IMG/VR virus record: IMGVR_UViG_3300049596_000320 | Location: 1 to 34,540 of that record | Direction: 5' to 3' (one strand) | Length of the DNA: 34,540 bases | From: a virus | Shown: positions 7,855-14,936 of the stretch, piece by piece | Layout of the letters: the number at the start of each line of letters is the position of its first letter | Numbering within the stretch: position 1 is the stretch's first letter | Translations under genes and position numbers: made by a program | Notes under the pieces: generated by a model | What the model was told of the DNA's origin: nothing | What the model saw: only the letters and a program-made list of their open reading frames with translations | Database searches by the model: none

Positions 7855-7872
7855 TTTGATATATCAAATATA
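7855..7872 (-). promoter_or_regulatory. Promoter P1 -7 element overlapping a perfect palindrome
   Basis: On the minus strand TATATTTG (7865-7872) matches the Bacteroidota -7 consensus TAnnTTTG. It overlaps the perfect 14-bp palindrome TTTGATATATCAAA (7855-7868), a likely operator. A TTTG -33 box is not found at the usual 20-base spacing. The site would drive the small genes and tail module starting at 7833. Confidence 0.5.
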
Positions 7873-7910
7873 TAACAGTTATCAATACCTTTTATACATT
7901 TTCTATACTT

Positions 7911-7947
7911 TGTGATGAACGGTAAATATCAAGGATGAACGGTAAAT
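7911..7947 (-). promoter_or_regulatory. Upstream direct-repeat element, copy 1 of 3 (P1)
   Basis: GATGAACGGTAAAT occurs twice as written on the plus strand, at 7914-7927 and 7934-7947, exactly 20 bp apart, so the copies lie on one face of the helix. The same 14-mer recurs at 18732-18745 and, inverted, at 31228-31241. In each case it lies upstream of a promoter and reads against the direction of transcription. Here the distance to the -7 box is 41 bases, 10 fewer than at the other two sites. It is probably an activator or operator site. Confidence 0.65.
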
Positions 7948-7975
7948 GAGCCGGTTATCAATCAAATACGGCTCA
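7947..7975. terminator. Stem-loop between terminase and P1
   Basis: TGAGCCG (7947-7953) and CGGCTCA (7969-7975) form a perfect 7-bp stem with a 15-base loop. It lies 33 bases after the large terminase stop on the minus strand and abuts the P1 repeat element. There is no clear T-run (CATTTACC follows), so intrinsic termination is uncertain. Confidence 0.3.
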
Positions 7976-8008
7976 AAGTTGTACTATAAAGCAACTTCTT
8001 ATGATTGA

Positions 8009-9160
8009 TTAAACAAATGAGTATCTGCCGTTACCCCTCCTAATACTAAAGTTAGACCAAGCCAAAGCCAATGCCATAACACAGTCATCGTGGAATCCAC
8101 TAGGTGCAGAGTATTTCACCCCATTGGCAGTAAATTGATACTCAAAGACTTGCAACTCATTGGTGATTGCTCCCTCAGGGAAGCCTATTCTGCCCTGTTG
8201 GATGGCAGTAGCAAGACCTTCCATTAGCTGCTGCTTACTAGAACTCGTAAACTTCAATCCCTCAATTGCTATCCCATCCCTTTTTAAATCCTCTAGGATA
8301 GGGTCACCAACTCCGGTGCTATCGACCAATATAGGGCATCTAGGCAGCCGTTTAATATTCTCCTTAGTATTATGCCAATCCATTTGATACCTGTCAAAAT
8401 AAGCCACGTTACCCCCATTATCAAGACCTATGATTACGGTATGGTCTACTGACTTTGCAAGGTCAATACCAAATGCCACAATCGTCTGATTGCTCATAGG
8501 CTTAGTGCAATCCTGTATAAATTTGTTACCAAATGGGTTCGCACTATTCTCACTAGGGTTTGCCATATACTCTTGCTCAAACACTACATTCGGCAATTGC
8601 ATCCTAGCTTCATCAATTTCCTGTGGGTCTATATATGGATTGTCATAGCTAGTAAACTTAAACGAAGCCCAATCATTCTCACCGGCTTTCATAAACAAGC
8701 TATAAAAATAGTTCTTACCTCGTGGGGTTGAAAGGAATATAGCTTTGCCCTTGTAATCGGTTAGCGTAGGTCTAATACTATTTTGCCATCCAGATTCTAA
8801 TTCAGGGATAAAAGATGCTTCATCTATTATAACCAAATGGAACTTACGACCCCTTAGGTTATCCAATCTTTCCCCTGTAAAGAATTCCACCTGCCCACCA
8901 TTGGGAAAATCTATTTTAAGGTCAGACTTGTTTTTAGGCAGTTCTAGGGATTCAGTTAGCTTTGCAAAGAAAACCTTAGCTAATCCATAAGTAGGGGTTA
9001 TATAAGCCACAGAAAGTCCTTTAACTGCATAGGCTACTGAAAGTATCTGTGATAGTTCTGACTTACCAAATCTACGACCACACATCACAACCCTGAAACG
9101 CTTGTCGCATTCTAGTATCTTCTGTTGGTTTGCGTGTGGGTTAGGTAGAAATATCTGCAT
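8009..9160 (-). CDS. terL: Terminase large subunit (383 aa)
   Basis: The ATP-driven DNA packaging motor and nuclease. Walker A is GRRFGKS (residues 28-34); Walker B is LVIIDE (109-114) with catalytic Glu114; the coupling motif STP is at 144-146. The C-terminal RNase H-like nuclease domain shows Asp233 (FGIDLAKSVDH), Asp280 (ILVDSTGVGD) and the FHDDCVMALALA motif (Asp358/359). The length is slightly below the family norm but all motifs are present. The start (ATG 9158-9160) overlaps the stop of the small-subunit gene by one base. It is the last gene before a stem-loop and the next promoter, well separated from the portal gene, which is unusual. Confidence 0.96.
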   Translation of the reverse strand: MQIFLPNPHANQQKILECDKRFRVVMCGRRFGKSELSQILSVAYAVKGLSVAYITPTYGLAKVFFAKLTESLELPKNKSDLKIDFPNGGQVEFFTGERLDNLRGRKFHLVIIDEASFIPELESGWQNSIRPTLTDYKGKAIFLSTPRGKNYFYSLFMKAGENDWASFKFTSYDNPYIDPQEIDEARMQLPNVVFEQEYMANPSENSANPFGNKFIQDCTKPMSNQTIVAFGIDLAKSVDHTVIIGLDNGGNVAYFDRYQMDWHNTKENIKRLPRCPILVDSTGVGDPILEDLKRDGIAIEGLKFTSSSKQQLMEGLATAIQQGRIGFPEGAITNELQVFEYQFTANGVKYSAPSGFHDDCVMALALAWSNFSIRRGNGRYSFV

Positions 9161-9537
9161 TATAAAATGGTTTTACCATCTACAAAGATAACTTCAATTT
9201 TATTATCTGACTTAATATCCATTTGTTCCTTAGGCTTACCGTACACTCTAGTAAGTAAAGTGTCTAATGAGTATAAGCTGCCATTGCTCATAGACTTTAG
9301 GATTGCCTTAGCTACTGTTTTTTCAAGTACAGTTGCTTTGTCATTTGTGCTAACTGTTCTAAGTTCTTCTTCATCCATTGACATTAAAGCCTGAATGCTA
9401 TCATTAATTTCTGATAGCTTATAGCCTTGCTCTTTTAATAGGCTGACATATTTTCTAGGTCTGCCATTGGGATTCCCTGATTCTCCGGCTTCAAATGGTT
9501 TTGCTCCTTGTGGTGTTACTCCTTTTTCAAATGGCAT
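9160..9537 (-). CDS. terS: Terminase small subunit-like, DUF5681-type (125 aa)
   Basis: The N-terminus carries the signature FEAGESGNPNGRPRKY (about residues 15-30), the GxSGNPxGRPK motif of DUF5681, commonly found next to large terminases. A helical middle (KEQGYKLSEINDSIQALMSMDE) and a region with LDTLLTRVYGKPKEQ follow. The gene ends by overlapping the terL start by one base. Its role is recognition of phage DNA for packaging. The assignment follows from the motif and the adjacency to terL. Confidence 0.85.
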   Translation of the reverse strand: MPFEKGVTPQGAKPFEAGESGNPNGRPRKYVSLLKEQGYKLSEINDSIQALMSMDEEELRTVSTNDKATVLEKTVAKAILKSMSNGSLYSLDTLLTRVYGKPKEQMDIKSDNKIEVIFVDGKTIL

Positions 9538-9554
9538 TTCTGTAATGTTTCTGT

Positions 9555-9908
9555 TTATTTATCTAATTTAGATTTAAAATACTCACAAAGTTTATCCATC
9601 TTACCTATGTAGTAAGTCATAAAATCTTTGTAACCCTCGCTATCTTGTTGATAGCTAATATATAAAATACCCCTCAATCTTTGTGATGGGGTCTTATTTG
9701 TTTCTAGGTCTGTCTTAATGCTATCTATGTTATCAAGTTCATCCGGCTGAAAGGTTTCTTCTTTGATAGCTATATAACAAAACTTTTGATTCAGTTGGAA
9801 TATTTGTGCAGCATCATTTGGGGATAGTTCCTGTGTACCAAATGTTACTTTGATGGTCTTATCTTTTCGTGATGTTAAGCCTTCTATTTGTGCCGGTATT
9901 AATATCAT
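9555..9908 (-). CDS. Conserved packaging-region protein (117 aa), unknown function
   Basis: A mostly soluble protein with a beta-rich start (MILIPAQIEGL, IKVTFGTQELSP) and a helical C-terminus (DFMTYYIGKMDKLCEYFKSKL). It lies directly upstream of the small terminase gene, with the start context AAATAACTATG. I associate this kind of protein with the position next to terminases in Bacteroidota phages but cannot name a domain. No catalytic motif is visible. Confidence 0.6.
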   Translation of the reverse strand: MILIPAQIEGLTSRKDKTIKVTFGTQELSPNDAAQIFQLNQKFCYIAIKEETFQPDELDNIDSIKTDLETNKTPSQRLRGILYISYQQDSEGYKDFMTYYIGKMDKLCEYFKSKLDK

Positions 9909-9917
9909 AGTTATTTT

Positions 9918-10040
9918 TTATCTGCCCTGACCCTTATAAGGCTTAGGCTTAGGGGAATGCTTGTTATAAGATTTCTTTGCCTGTCCTCTTTTGCGTTTGC
10001 CAAATGTTAATTTTGTTGAATCGTTTTTACCCTTTGCCAT
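9918..10040 (-). CDS. Small, very basic peptide (40 aa)
   Basis: Starts at ATG 10038-10040, overlapping the 3' end of the HNH gene. The product is strongly basic (MAKGKNDSTKLTFGKRKRGQ, then a Lys/Pro-rich tail ending KGQGR). Such a composition fits nucleic-acid binding. Similar short basic peptides occur in Bacteroidota phages near packaging genes, as far as I recall. It is supported by its position and composition only. Confidence 0.55.
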   Translation of the reverse strand: MAKGKNDSTKLTFGKRKRGQAKKSYNKHSPKPKPYKGQGR

Positions 10041-10284
10041 CTAATTTCTCTTTATGTTTATTTTTTAAATATTCCATATGTGTTTTAGTATCACCCATAA
10101 CCGTATGACAGTATCTGCATAATGCCATAAGGTTTTCTATCTTGTCTGCCTCTTTGCTTCCCCCCATTCCCCTAGCTTCGATATGATGTATGTCTTGTCC
10201 TTTTGCACCACAACTTTCACAAGGGATAAAATCTTCTATACCATATCCAAAATGGTCTAAATATATTTTAGTATGCTTTTTTAT
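10027..10284 (-). CDS. HNH endonuclease (85 aa) with an apparent ATA start
   Basis: The frame shows a compact HNH nuclease: CESC (about residues 24-27), DIHHIEARGMGG (35-46, the catalytic His pair), NLMALCRYCH (54-63) with the second zinc Cys pair and final His. HNH proteins next to terminase genes assist packaging and cos cleavage. No ATG, GTG or TTG exists between the in-frame TAA upstream and the CESC region. The sequence opens with ATA AAA AAG CAT ACT, where ATA overlaps the TAA of the preceding gene as ATAA. Translation IKKHTKIYLDHFGYG looks like a genuine N-terminus with M replaced by I. It could be a non-canonical AUA start, a strain polymorphism or a sequencing error. Confidence 0.8.
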   Translation of the reverse strand: MKKHTKIYLDHFGYGIEDFIPCESCGAKGQDIHHIEARGMGGSKEADKIENLMALCRYCHTVMGDTKTHMEYLKNKHKEKLDGKG

Positions 10285-10703
10285 TTTTTATCTATTTGCT
10301 TTAGCTTATTTATTGCCCATTCAACTCCTGATGTACCACCCCAAGCATCCCACATTAATCCACCACAACCCTCTGAATAAGGTACATCTTTATTTTGTTG
10401 CTGCCTTTTAAAAGATGCCATCCTAGCTATTGTATCTCTTGATATGTTTTCTTTGTTAGCTAATTGGTTTGCTCTTGCTTTACCTACTGCAGTTCCACAT
10501 TCACCCCATCCGTTTTCATCTGCCCACTTTAAAGCCCTCTTTGCATTATTACTAGCTGATTCCGGATAGTCATTATAAGTCTCCTCATATTTACCACCGG
10601 CTAATATTGCAGCCCAAACTAAAGCTGCTTGTTCGTGTGTATCATAAATACAAGCACTTTGTCCTACTTTCCATTTTCCGTTGCTACATTTAATTATTGG
10701 CAT
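10281..10703 (-). CDS. Phage protein with a conserved Trp/Gly C-terminal motif (140 aa)
   Basis: The N-terminal 30 residues form a small Cys-containing beta unit (PIIKCSNGKWKVGQSACIYD). From residue 50 the pattern NAKRALKWADENGWGECGT, then RANQLANKENISRDTIARMASFKRQ, and lastly WDAWGGTSGVEWAINKL recurs at the ends of many phage head or portal-associated proteins. In those, a helix with S-x-D/E-T-I/V-x-R-M is followed by WGG...WA. Here it is free-standing. It overlaps the glycosyltransferase gene by 14 bases and the HNH gene by a few. The function of this motif is not established to my knowledge. Confidence 0.55.
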   Translation of the reverse strand: MPIIKCSNGKWKVGQSACIYDTHEQAALVWAAILAGGKYEETYNDYPESASNNAKRALKWADENGWGECGTAVGKARANQLANKENISRDTIARMASFKRQQQNKDVPYSEGCGGLMWDAWGGTSGVEWAINKLKQIDKK

Positions 10704-11694
10704 TACCTATCAATTTATTATAAATAGCAAATCTTTTATTATTTATAGCGTCAAAGTTATATACCCTGTCACAGTATTCAAATAGCTTTTGTCCGTATTC
10801 AATCCTAGCTGCATCATCAAATGTCAAAAGTTTAATCCAATAGTACCAATCTTTTTGATTATTTACATAGCATACCGGCATATCTTTATAAGGATGTACG
10901 TTGCTAACAATAGCCGGATTTCTTTTAGATGCAGTTTCTAATACCTTTAAATTAGATTTCATTGCGTTGAACTTATTATCTACCAAAGGAATTACACTAA
11001 TATCTGAATCAGCATAAGCACCCATATATTTAGTCACACCTGCATAGTCATAGATAGTTGGATTTAATTTTAAGCCATTTGTAAACACTCCTATCATTCT
11101 ATCCCAAATATGCTTCTCCCCTAAATTGTAACCGGCAATAACTGTCTTTATAGGGAAGTTAATTTTCTTAATTGGGTTGCGTAGAATATCCATATCAGGT
11201 GCGTGTGTGCCTGAACCTGACCAAAACAATCTGACCATATCAGAATCTATTTTGTCATCTTGGAATTGTTCTTTGCCATAAGGTAAAGCATTAGGCAGGA
11301 TTTCTACATTGGTATTATACTTATATATTTCATCTGCCAACCTTTCGTGTGTGCAGGTGCAAAGGTCAGCCACTCGCATATATTCTGTTATGACTTCCGA
11401 TATATTGCTTTCCTTATACCTTTCATATAAAACGTGAGACGGTGGCAAAATCCAATAGTCATCATTATCTACTATTAATTTAAAATCATATTTTAATTTC
11501 ATCTTAACTAATAGCTTTGCATCTGTGGATGTTAAAAACCTATTGAATATAACTATGTCGTAATTGTTATCAAATACTAATTCATTAATAGTATCTGTAA
11601 TCATACAATAGTCTTTTCGCATATTAACTAAAGGCATCATTATTCTATGATAGCCAACCCCACTAAATTTGCTTGTTACTGCTAGTATTCTCAT
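10690..11694 (-). CDS. Glycosyltransferase, GT-B fold, GT4-like (334 aa)
   Basis: A two-domain Rossmann layout: N-terminal MRILAVTSKFSGVGYHR (a Gly loop and His typical of GT4 acceptor domains) and VDNDDYWILP near residue 95. The C-terminal donor domain has RLFWSGSGTH (about 155-165) and NAMKSNLKVLETASKRNPAIVSN (about 263-285), which corresponds to the E-x7-E donor-binding region of GT4 enzymes. It transfers an activated sugar to an unknown acceptor. The start overlaps the GT2 stop as ATGA, so the two are coupled. It could modify phage virions, host surface polysaccharide or DNA; the sequence does not decide. Confidence 0.75.
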   Translation of the reverse strand: MRILAVTSKFSGVGYHRIMMPLVNMRKDYCMITDTINELVFDNNYDIVIFNRFLTSTDAKLLVKMKLKYDFKLIVDNDDYWILPPSHVLYERYKESNISEVITEYMRVADLCTCTHERLADEIYKYNTNVEILPNALPYGKEQFQDDKIDSDMVRLFWSGSGTHAPDMDILRNPIKKINFPIKTVIAGYNLGEKHIWDRMIGVFTNGLKLNPTIYDYAGVTKYMGAYADSDISVIPLVDNKFNAMKSNLKVLETASKRNPAIVSNVHPYKDMPVCYVNNQKDWYYWIKLLTFDDAARIEYGQKLFEYCDRVYNFDAINNKRFAIYNKLIGNANN

Positions 11695-12278
11695 AGTGGT
11701 AGGTAGTATGCTTTATTTCCGTTTGAGTAATTACATACATTATCATTATGTAAATCCCAAGTCTTTTTTACTAAGTCCATTTTATTGTAACCATATTTGT
11801 CACTACCATTTTGGTCTATGTGCGTGGCTCTAGTAGATGGAATAAATTTAGTATGTAATCCGGCTGCCCTTACTCTTGTGCAATAATCTAAATCAATTGC
11901 ACCATAGGGGTCTAACTCTTGATTGAATGCACCTACTCTTTTAATAGCCTCTTTTGTTATTGTGAAGTTACCAATCAAATCTAATGAATCACCTGAAAAG
12001 CCATCTAATGAAATTGAACAAATGCCTATTGTCTTATCCTGCAAAAATTCATTTCTCATTAATAACCAATTGTCCGGTTCTAATATATCATTGGCTAATA
12101 GTGTGACATATTCTATATTGCTAAAGTCTATTTTATTTAACCCTACATTAAGAGCATTGGCTATTCCTTTTTCTTTAACTATAATAAGCTGCTGAATATC
12201 TGCACCGGCATTTATTAAGTTACTACCTAATGTAGCTACACTATCATTCTGATAGTTTAAAAATATTACTGCGTTCAT
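11691..12278 (-). CDS. Glycosyltransferase family 2-like (195 aa)
   Basis: A short GT-A enzyme: the N-terminus MNAVIFLNYQNDSV opens the nucleotide-binding fold. LLANDILEPDNWLL (about residues 60-73) supplies the acidic metal-binding region in place of the classical DxD, and GAFNQELDPYGAIDLDYCTRVRAAG (about 118-142) matches the GT2 acceptor/ED-like motif. The length is near the catalytic domain alone. It overlaps its neighbours by ATGA on both sides, which indicates a tightly coupled three-gene cassette with the acyltransferase and the GT4-like enzyme. Donor and acceptor are unknown. Confidence 0.75.
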   Translation of the reverse strand: MNAVIFLNYQNDSVATLGSNLINAGADIQQLIIVKEKGIANALNVGLNKIDFSNIEYVTLLANDILEPDNWLLMRNEFLQDKTIGICSISLDGFSGDSLDLIGNFTITKEAIKRVGAFNQELDPYGAIDLDYCTRVRAAGLHTKFIPSTRATHIDQNGSDKYGYNKMDLVKKTWDLHNDNVCNYSNGNKAYYLPL

Positions 12279-12757
12279 CTTGGTTTATTTTGTCCTATTT
12301 TTTTTGCCGGTACACCTGCATACTTTGAATATGGTTCTGATTCCCCTTTAAAAAATGCACTTGCTCCTATCATACATCCAATATGTATATTGCTAAATTG
12401 ATGCAATACTGCATTTAATCCTATGTTTGAATTTTCACCTATTACAGAATGCCCACCTATTTTAGCACCACAACTTATTGTAACATTATTATTTATAGTG
12501 CAATCGTGTCCTATATGTGCGTGTTTCATAATAAAACAATTATCACCAATATAAGTTACTTGCTCTGTACCTGCATCAATTGTAACCAATCCGGTAACAA
12601 TATTATTATTCCCTATAATAACCCTGCCCTTTGGTTCACCCCAATACTTCTTATGTTCTGCAAGGTCTCCTATAATACAATATGCACCTATATAATTGTT
12701 ATCACCTAGTATAACATTGTCACCAATGATTGCAGTTGGATGTATATAATTAGCCAT
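12275..12757 (-). CDS. LpxA-like hexapeptide-repeat acyltransferase (160 aa)
   Basis: The start is taken at ATG 12755-12757 (MANYIHPTAIIGDN), overlapping the preceding gene by 8 bases. The protein is a left-handed beta helix of hexapeptide repeats (IIGDNVILGDNNYIG and so on). It contains KHAHIGHDCTI, which matches the LpxA segment around its catalytic His (NAHIAHDC). It ends with a typical GVPAKKIGQ motif of sugar acyltransferases. It is shorter than LpxA and lacks its C-terminal helical domain. A sugar O- or N-acyltransferase acting with the two glycosyltransferases is likely. True lipid A activity is possible but not shown. Confidence 0.8.
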   Translation of the reverse strand: MANYIHPTAIIGDNVILGDNNYIGAYCIIGDLAEHKKYWGEPKGRVIIGNNNIVTGLVTIDAGTEQVTYIGDNCFIMKHAHIGHDCTINNNVTISCGAKIGGHSVIGENSNIGLNAVLHQFSNIHIGCMIGASAFFKGESEPYSKYAGVPAKKIGQNKPR

Positions 12758-13037
12758 TAGTCTTTGGTTTGCGACCACGCTTCTTTGGTTCAGTAATTTG
12801 TGTCATAGTCAAATCCTGTTCTAATGCTTTTTCGTAATAAGCATATAACCTTAACACCATATCCATCCGGCAGTTACCACACCAAATAGTTAAAATAAAT
12901 CCTTTGTCAATATAAGTCCTATAAATATGCTCATACATTTTCATTATGCTCAAATCTAAATTTCTTACATAACCACTTAAAGCAGTTTCGTAATTATTAT
13001 AATGCTCTTTTAAATATTGTCTGTGTTCTAATTCCAT
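12750..13037 (-). CDS. Small protein with an AT-hook-like tail (95 aa)
   Basis: A helical protein with a CGNCR motif (IWCGNCRMDMVLRLYAYYEKA, near residues 51-71) and a basic C-terminal EPKKRGRKPKTNG that matches the AT-hook core (RGRKP). Such tails bind the AT-rich minor groove. The single Cys pair might join a redox or metal site. It overlaps the membrane protein gene upstream by 10 bases and the acyltransferase downstream. The exact role is unknown. Confidence 0.6.
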   Translation of the reverse strand: MELEHRQYLKEHYNNYETALSGYVRNLDLSIMKMYEHIYRTYIDKGFILTIWCGNCRMDMVLRLYAYYEKALEQDLTMTQITEPKKRGRKPKTNG

Positions 13038-13267
13038 ATCTTATAAATTAATGTTTCTACAATCGGTGCTAAAAATCCTGATATAAATAATACACTAGCT
13101 ATGTTTACAATCAGTTCAGGTGTAAAGTATAGTATGACCCCAATCCACGCAGCCAAACAACTTCCACAATTGAAAGGTTTGAAATCGACTCCCCACTTAC
13201 GGTGTAGGTTGTGTATAGTATTAAAAAATAATGATGCACATATGCTTGTTATAATTATTTGAATCAT
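13028..13267 (-). CDS. Small membrane protein with a CGSC motif (79 aa)
   Basis: Two hydrophobic regions (IIITSICASLFFNTI at the N-terminus; IGVILYFTPELIVNIASVLFISGFLAPIV in the second half) suggest two to three membrane helices. Between them FKPFNCGSCLAAWIG carries a Cys pair followed by a Trp, a motif seen in small phage membrane proteins of unknown function. It overlaps both neighbours slightly (ATGA type with the sigma-like gene), so it belongs to the same transcript as the sigma-like factor and the glycan cassette. Confidence 0.55.
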   Translation of the reverse strand: MIQIIITSICASLFFNTIHNLHRKWGVDFKPFNCGSCLAAWIGVILYFTPELIVNIASVLFISGFLAPIVETLIYKIWN

Positions 13268-13746
13268 TTCCTTATGTGTTTTTTCAGTTCAGTTTTTGTT
13301 TGTTTTAGTGTTCTAATGATTGACATATATGGTATGCCGGTATGTCTGCTTAAATCTTTAGCATTCTTATTAAAATCAAAAGTATATAGTTTTAATATTT
13401 CTTTTTGATACCAATGCAGCTTCTCTATTCCTTTTTCCATCACATCAATAACACAATAATTTTCTACATCCGGCAATTCCTTTTCTTTATACTCTGTGTA
13501 ATTCCTGTACTTCTTCCAAAACTGACTTCTATCTGATTTAATCATATTAAGCATAGTCCTTACTATGTAAAACCTTATTTCATTCCTTTCATATAATCCA
13601 AACAATTTGCTTTCATCCATTTCAAGTAGCACTAAGAACACTTCCATCTTTAAATCATATTGCAATTCTTCCGGCTGCATCTTTGCAAATGCTTGATTGA
13701 CTTCTTCATTAAGCCAATATTGCTCTATAATTTTATTTTTGTCCAT
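13264..13746 (-). CDS. Sigma-70-like transcription factor (160 aa)
   Basis: The N-terminal half (DLKMEVFLVLLEMDESKLFG, then RFYIVRTMLNMIKSDRSQFW and a basic KKYR) resembles sigma region 2 as found in small sigma-like proteins of Bacteroidota phages. The C-terminal 50 residues (WYQKEILKLYTFDFNKNAKD, then LSRHTGIPYMSIIRTLKQTK) form a helix-turn-helix like sigma region 4. It is shorter than housekeeping sigma factors and has no regions 1 or 3. It overlaps the VRR-NUC gene by 22 bases. It is a strong candidate to act at phage promoters, perhaps those with the 20-bp-spaced direct repeats. That link is an inference. Confidence 0.7.
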   Translation of the reverse strand: MDKNKIIEQYWLNEEVNQAFAKMQPEELQYDLKMEVFLVLLEMDESKLFGLYERNEIRFYIVRTMLNMIKSDRSQFWKKYRNYTEYKEKELPDVENYCVIDVMEKGIEKLHWYQKEILKLYTFDFNKNAKDLSRHTGIPYMSIIRTLKQTKTELKKHIRK

Positions 13747-14039
13747 TCAATTAGTACCGGTTTGTTTTCCTTTTCGGTACAAATATATACTATTCCGGAA
13801 CAATTATGAATATCTTGTAATCTTTCTTTTTGTTCAGAGCTTAACCTGTCTCCTAATTTTTTAACTTCTACTGCTAAATATTTACCATCAGATGTATAAC
13901 CTTGCAGGTCTGCCCATCCTTTTTCTATCGTTCCTTTTCTTTTACCATATGGAATATTATTCACTCTGTTAAGTCGGCATCCAATAAATTCTAAATTTTT
14001 CTTTGCCCATTTAGTAAGGTCATTAGCTGATATGTCCAT
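13725..14039 (-). CDS. VRR-NUC domain nuclease (104 aa)
   Basis: A compact PD-(D/E)xK-type nuclease of the VRR-NUC family. Residues 33-48 read KRKGTIEKGWADLQGY with active-site Asp44; YLAVEVKKLGDRLSSEQ (54-70) supplies Glu58, Lys60 and Gln70. The length of about 100 residues is usual for stand-alone phage members, which are often near replication and recombination genes. These enzymes are thought to process branched or Holliday-like DNA. It follows the methyltransferase by 21 bases and overlaps the sigma-like gene. Confidence 0.85.
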   Translation of the reverse strand: MDISANDLTKWAKKNLEFIGCRLNRVNNIPYGKRKGTIEKGWADLQGYTSDGKYLAVEVKKLGDRLSSEQKERLQDIHNCSGIVYICTEKENKPVLIEWTKIKL

Positions 14040-14060
14040 TTATATTTTTTAAAAATAATT

Positions 14061-14621
14061 TTATAATATCCATTCTATTGTTGGTTTGCCAATATAATCT
14101 TTATCCCATACATACCAAGCATATGCAATCATTCCACTATTTTTCATTTTTATACCACCTTTATACAAACTTACTCTTTTACTAAATTGATATATATTTT
14201 TTAATGGGAATTCTTTATCTTGAAACATATCATATCTAATTTCACTTTCAAGCCATACGGTTTTTAAAAACATAGCAATTTTTTTTCTGCTTTGTTTTTT
14301 TGCTTTTAATATAAATTCAAGAGCTAGTTTATACGGTGGGTTTGTTATTATATTATCAGAAAATATATCACTTTGTAAAAAATCAATTTGTTCCCCATAT
14401 CCTCTATTAATTAAATCTGAACTAAAAGTATTAAAGCCATTATTAATTAAAACATTACTTATATCTCCCTCACCACAAGCACATTCCCACATATCCCCAT
14501 TAAATAATTCTTTTTTTAAAAGTTCTTCAACTACATATGCCGGTGTTGGATAAAAATCATTAATTTCTCTATCACCGTTTGTTCTGCTAGAACCAATTAT
14601 TGATAAACTATTATTTTTCAT
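14061..14621 (-). CDS. DNA N6-adenine methyltransferase (186 aa)
   Basis: Motif I is ECACGEGDIS (residues 46-55), which binds S-adenosylmethionine. The catalytic motif IV is TNPPYK (93-98), typical of N6-adenine methyltransferases. DFYPTPAYVVEEL (22-34) is the usual opening of this phage family. No target-recognition domain or endonuclease is visible next to it, so it is probably solitary. It may protect phage DNA from host restriction or mark DNA for timing. The target sequence cannot be read from the protein. Confidence 0.85.
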   Translation of the reverse strand: MKNNSLSIIGSSRTNGDREINDFYPTPAYVVEELLKKELFNGDMWECACGEGDISNVLINNGFNTFSSDLINRGYGEQIDFLQSDIFSDNIITNPPYKLALEFILKAKKQSRKKIAMFLKTVWLESEIRYDMFQDKEFPLKNIYQFSKRVSLYKGGIKMKNSGMIAYAWYVWDKDYIGKPTIEWIL

Positions 14622-14635
14622 AAATTTTAAAATTT

Positions 14636-14800
14636 TTAAAATGCTATTATTGTTTCTTTAATTTTATTTCTATACTTTGTTTTTTCAATATGTCTATGAC
14701 AGTCGGCACAAGTAACTAAACTAAATCCTGTTAAATTGTTTTTCTCAATTTTAAATTCATTATACTTTTTTGTCATTCCACATTTTTTGCACTTCCTCAT
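14636..14800 (-). CDS. Small zinc-finger-like protein (54 aa)
   Basis: Starts at ATG 14798-14800, inside the 3' end of the preceding small gene. CKKCG at residues 4-8 and CADCH at about 31-35 form two Cys-x2-Cys knuckles separated by a Lys-rich linker, then a basic helix (HIEKTKYRNKIKE). This is a single zinc ribbon or HNH-remnant layout, seen in small phage proteins. It ends shortly before the methyltransferase start. Nucleic-acid binding is likely. Confidence 0.65.
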   Translation of the reverse strand: MRKCKKCGMTKKYNEFKIEKNNLTGFSLVTCADCHRHIEKTKYRNKIKETIIAF

Positions 14801-14936
14801 AAAATTCTTTTTTCTCGGTTATTAAATTTGTTTTTGTTTTTACGTCTTTATGTGATGCATAATAATTTATAAAATCAGGAGTGTATGCATATTTTTGAAT
14901 CCCCTGTTTCTCGTATTTAACCTGATAGATTTTCAA
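14760..14936 (-). CDS. Small basic protein with a probable TTG start (58 aa)
   Basis: The frame has no ATG near its beginning, but a TTG at 14934-14936 gives a natural N-terminus, (M)KIYQVKYEKQG. The product continues with a Tyr/Lys-rich body (YAYTPDFINYYASHKDVKTK) and a helical end (KKEFYEEVQKMWNDKK). The gene overlaps the upstream 246-aa gene by 20 bases and the zinc-finger gene by 41 bases. Codon use looks coding throughout, which is why I call it despite the unusual start. Function unknown. Confidence 0.5.
   Translation of the reverse strand: MKIYQVKYEKQGIQKYAYTPDFINYYASHKDVKTKTNLITEKKEFYEEVQKMWNDKKV

Noticed and set aside
13028-13267. The CGSC membrane protein as a holin
   Set aside because: It is far from the lysis genes and lies in the replication/packaging transcript; topology alone is not sufficient.
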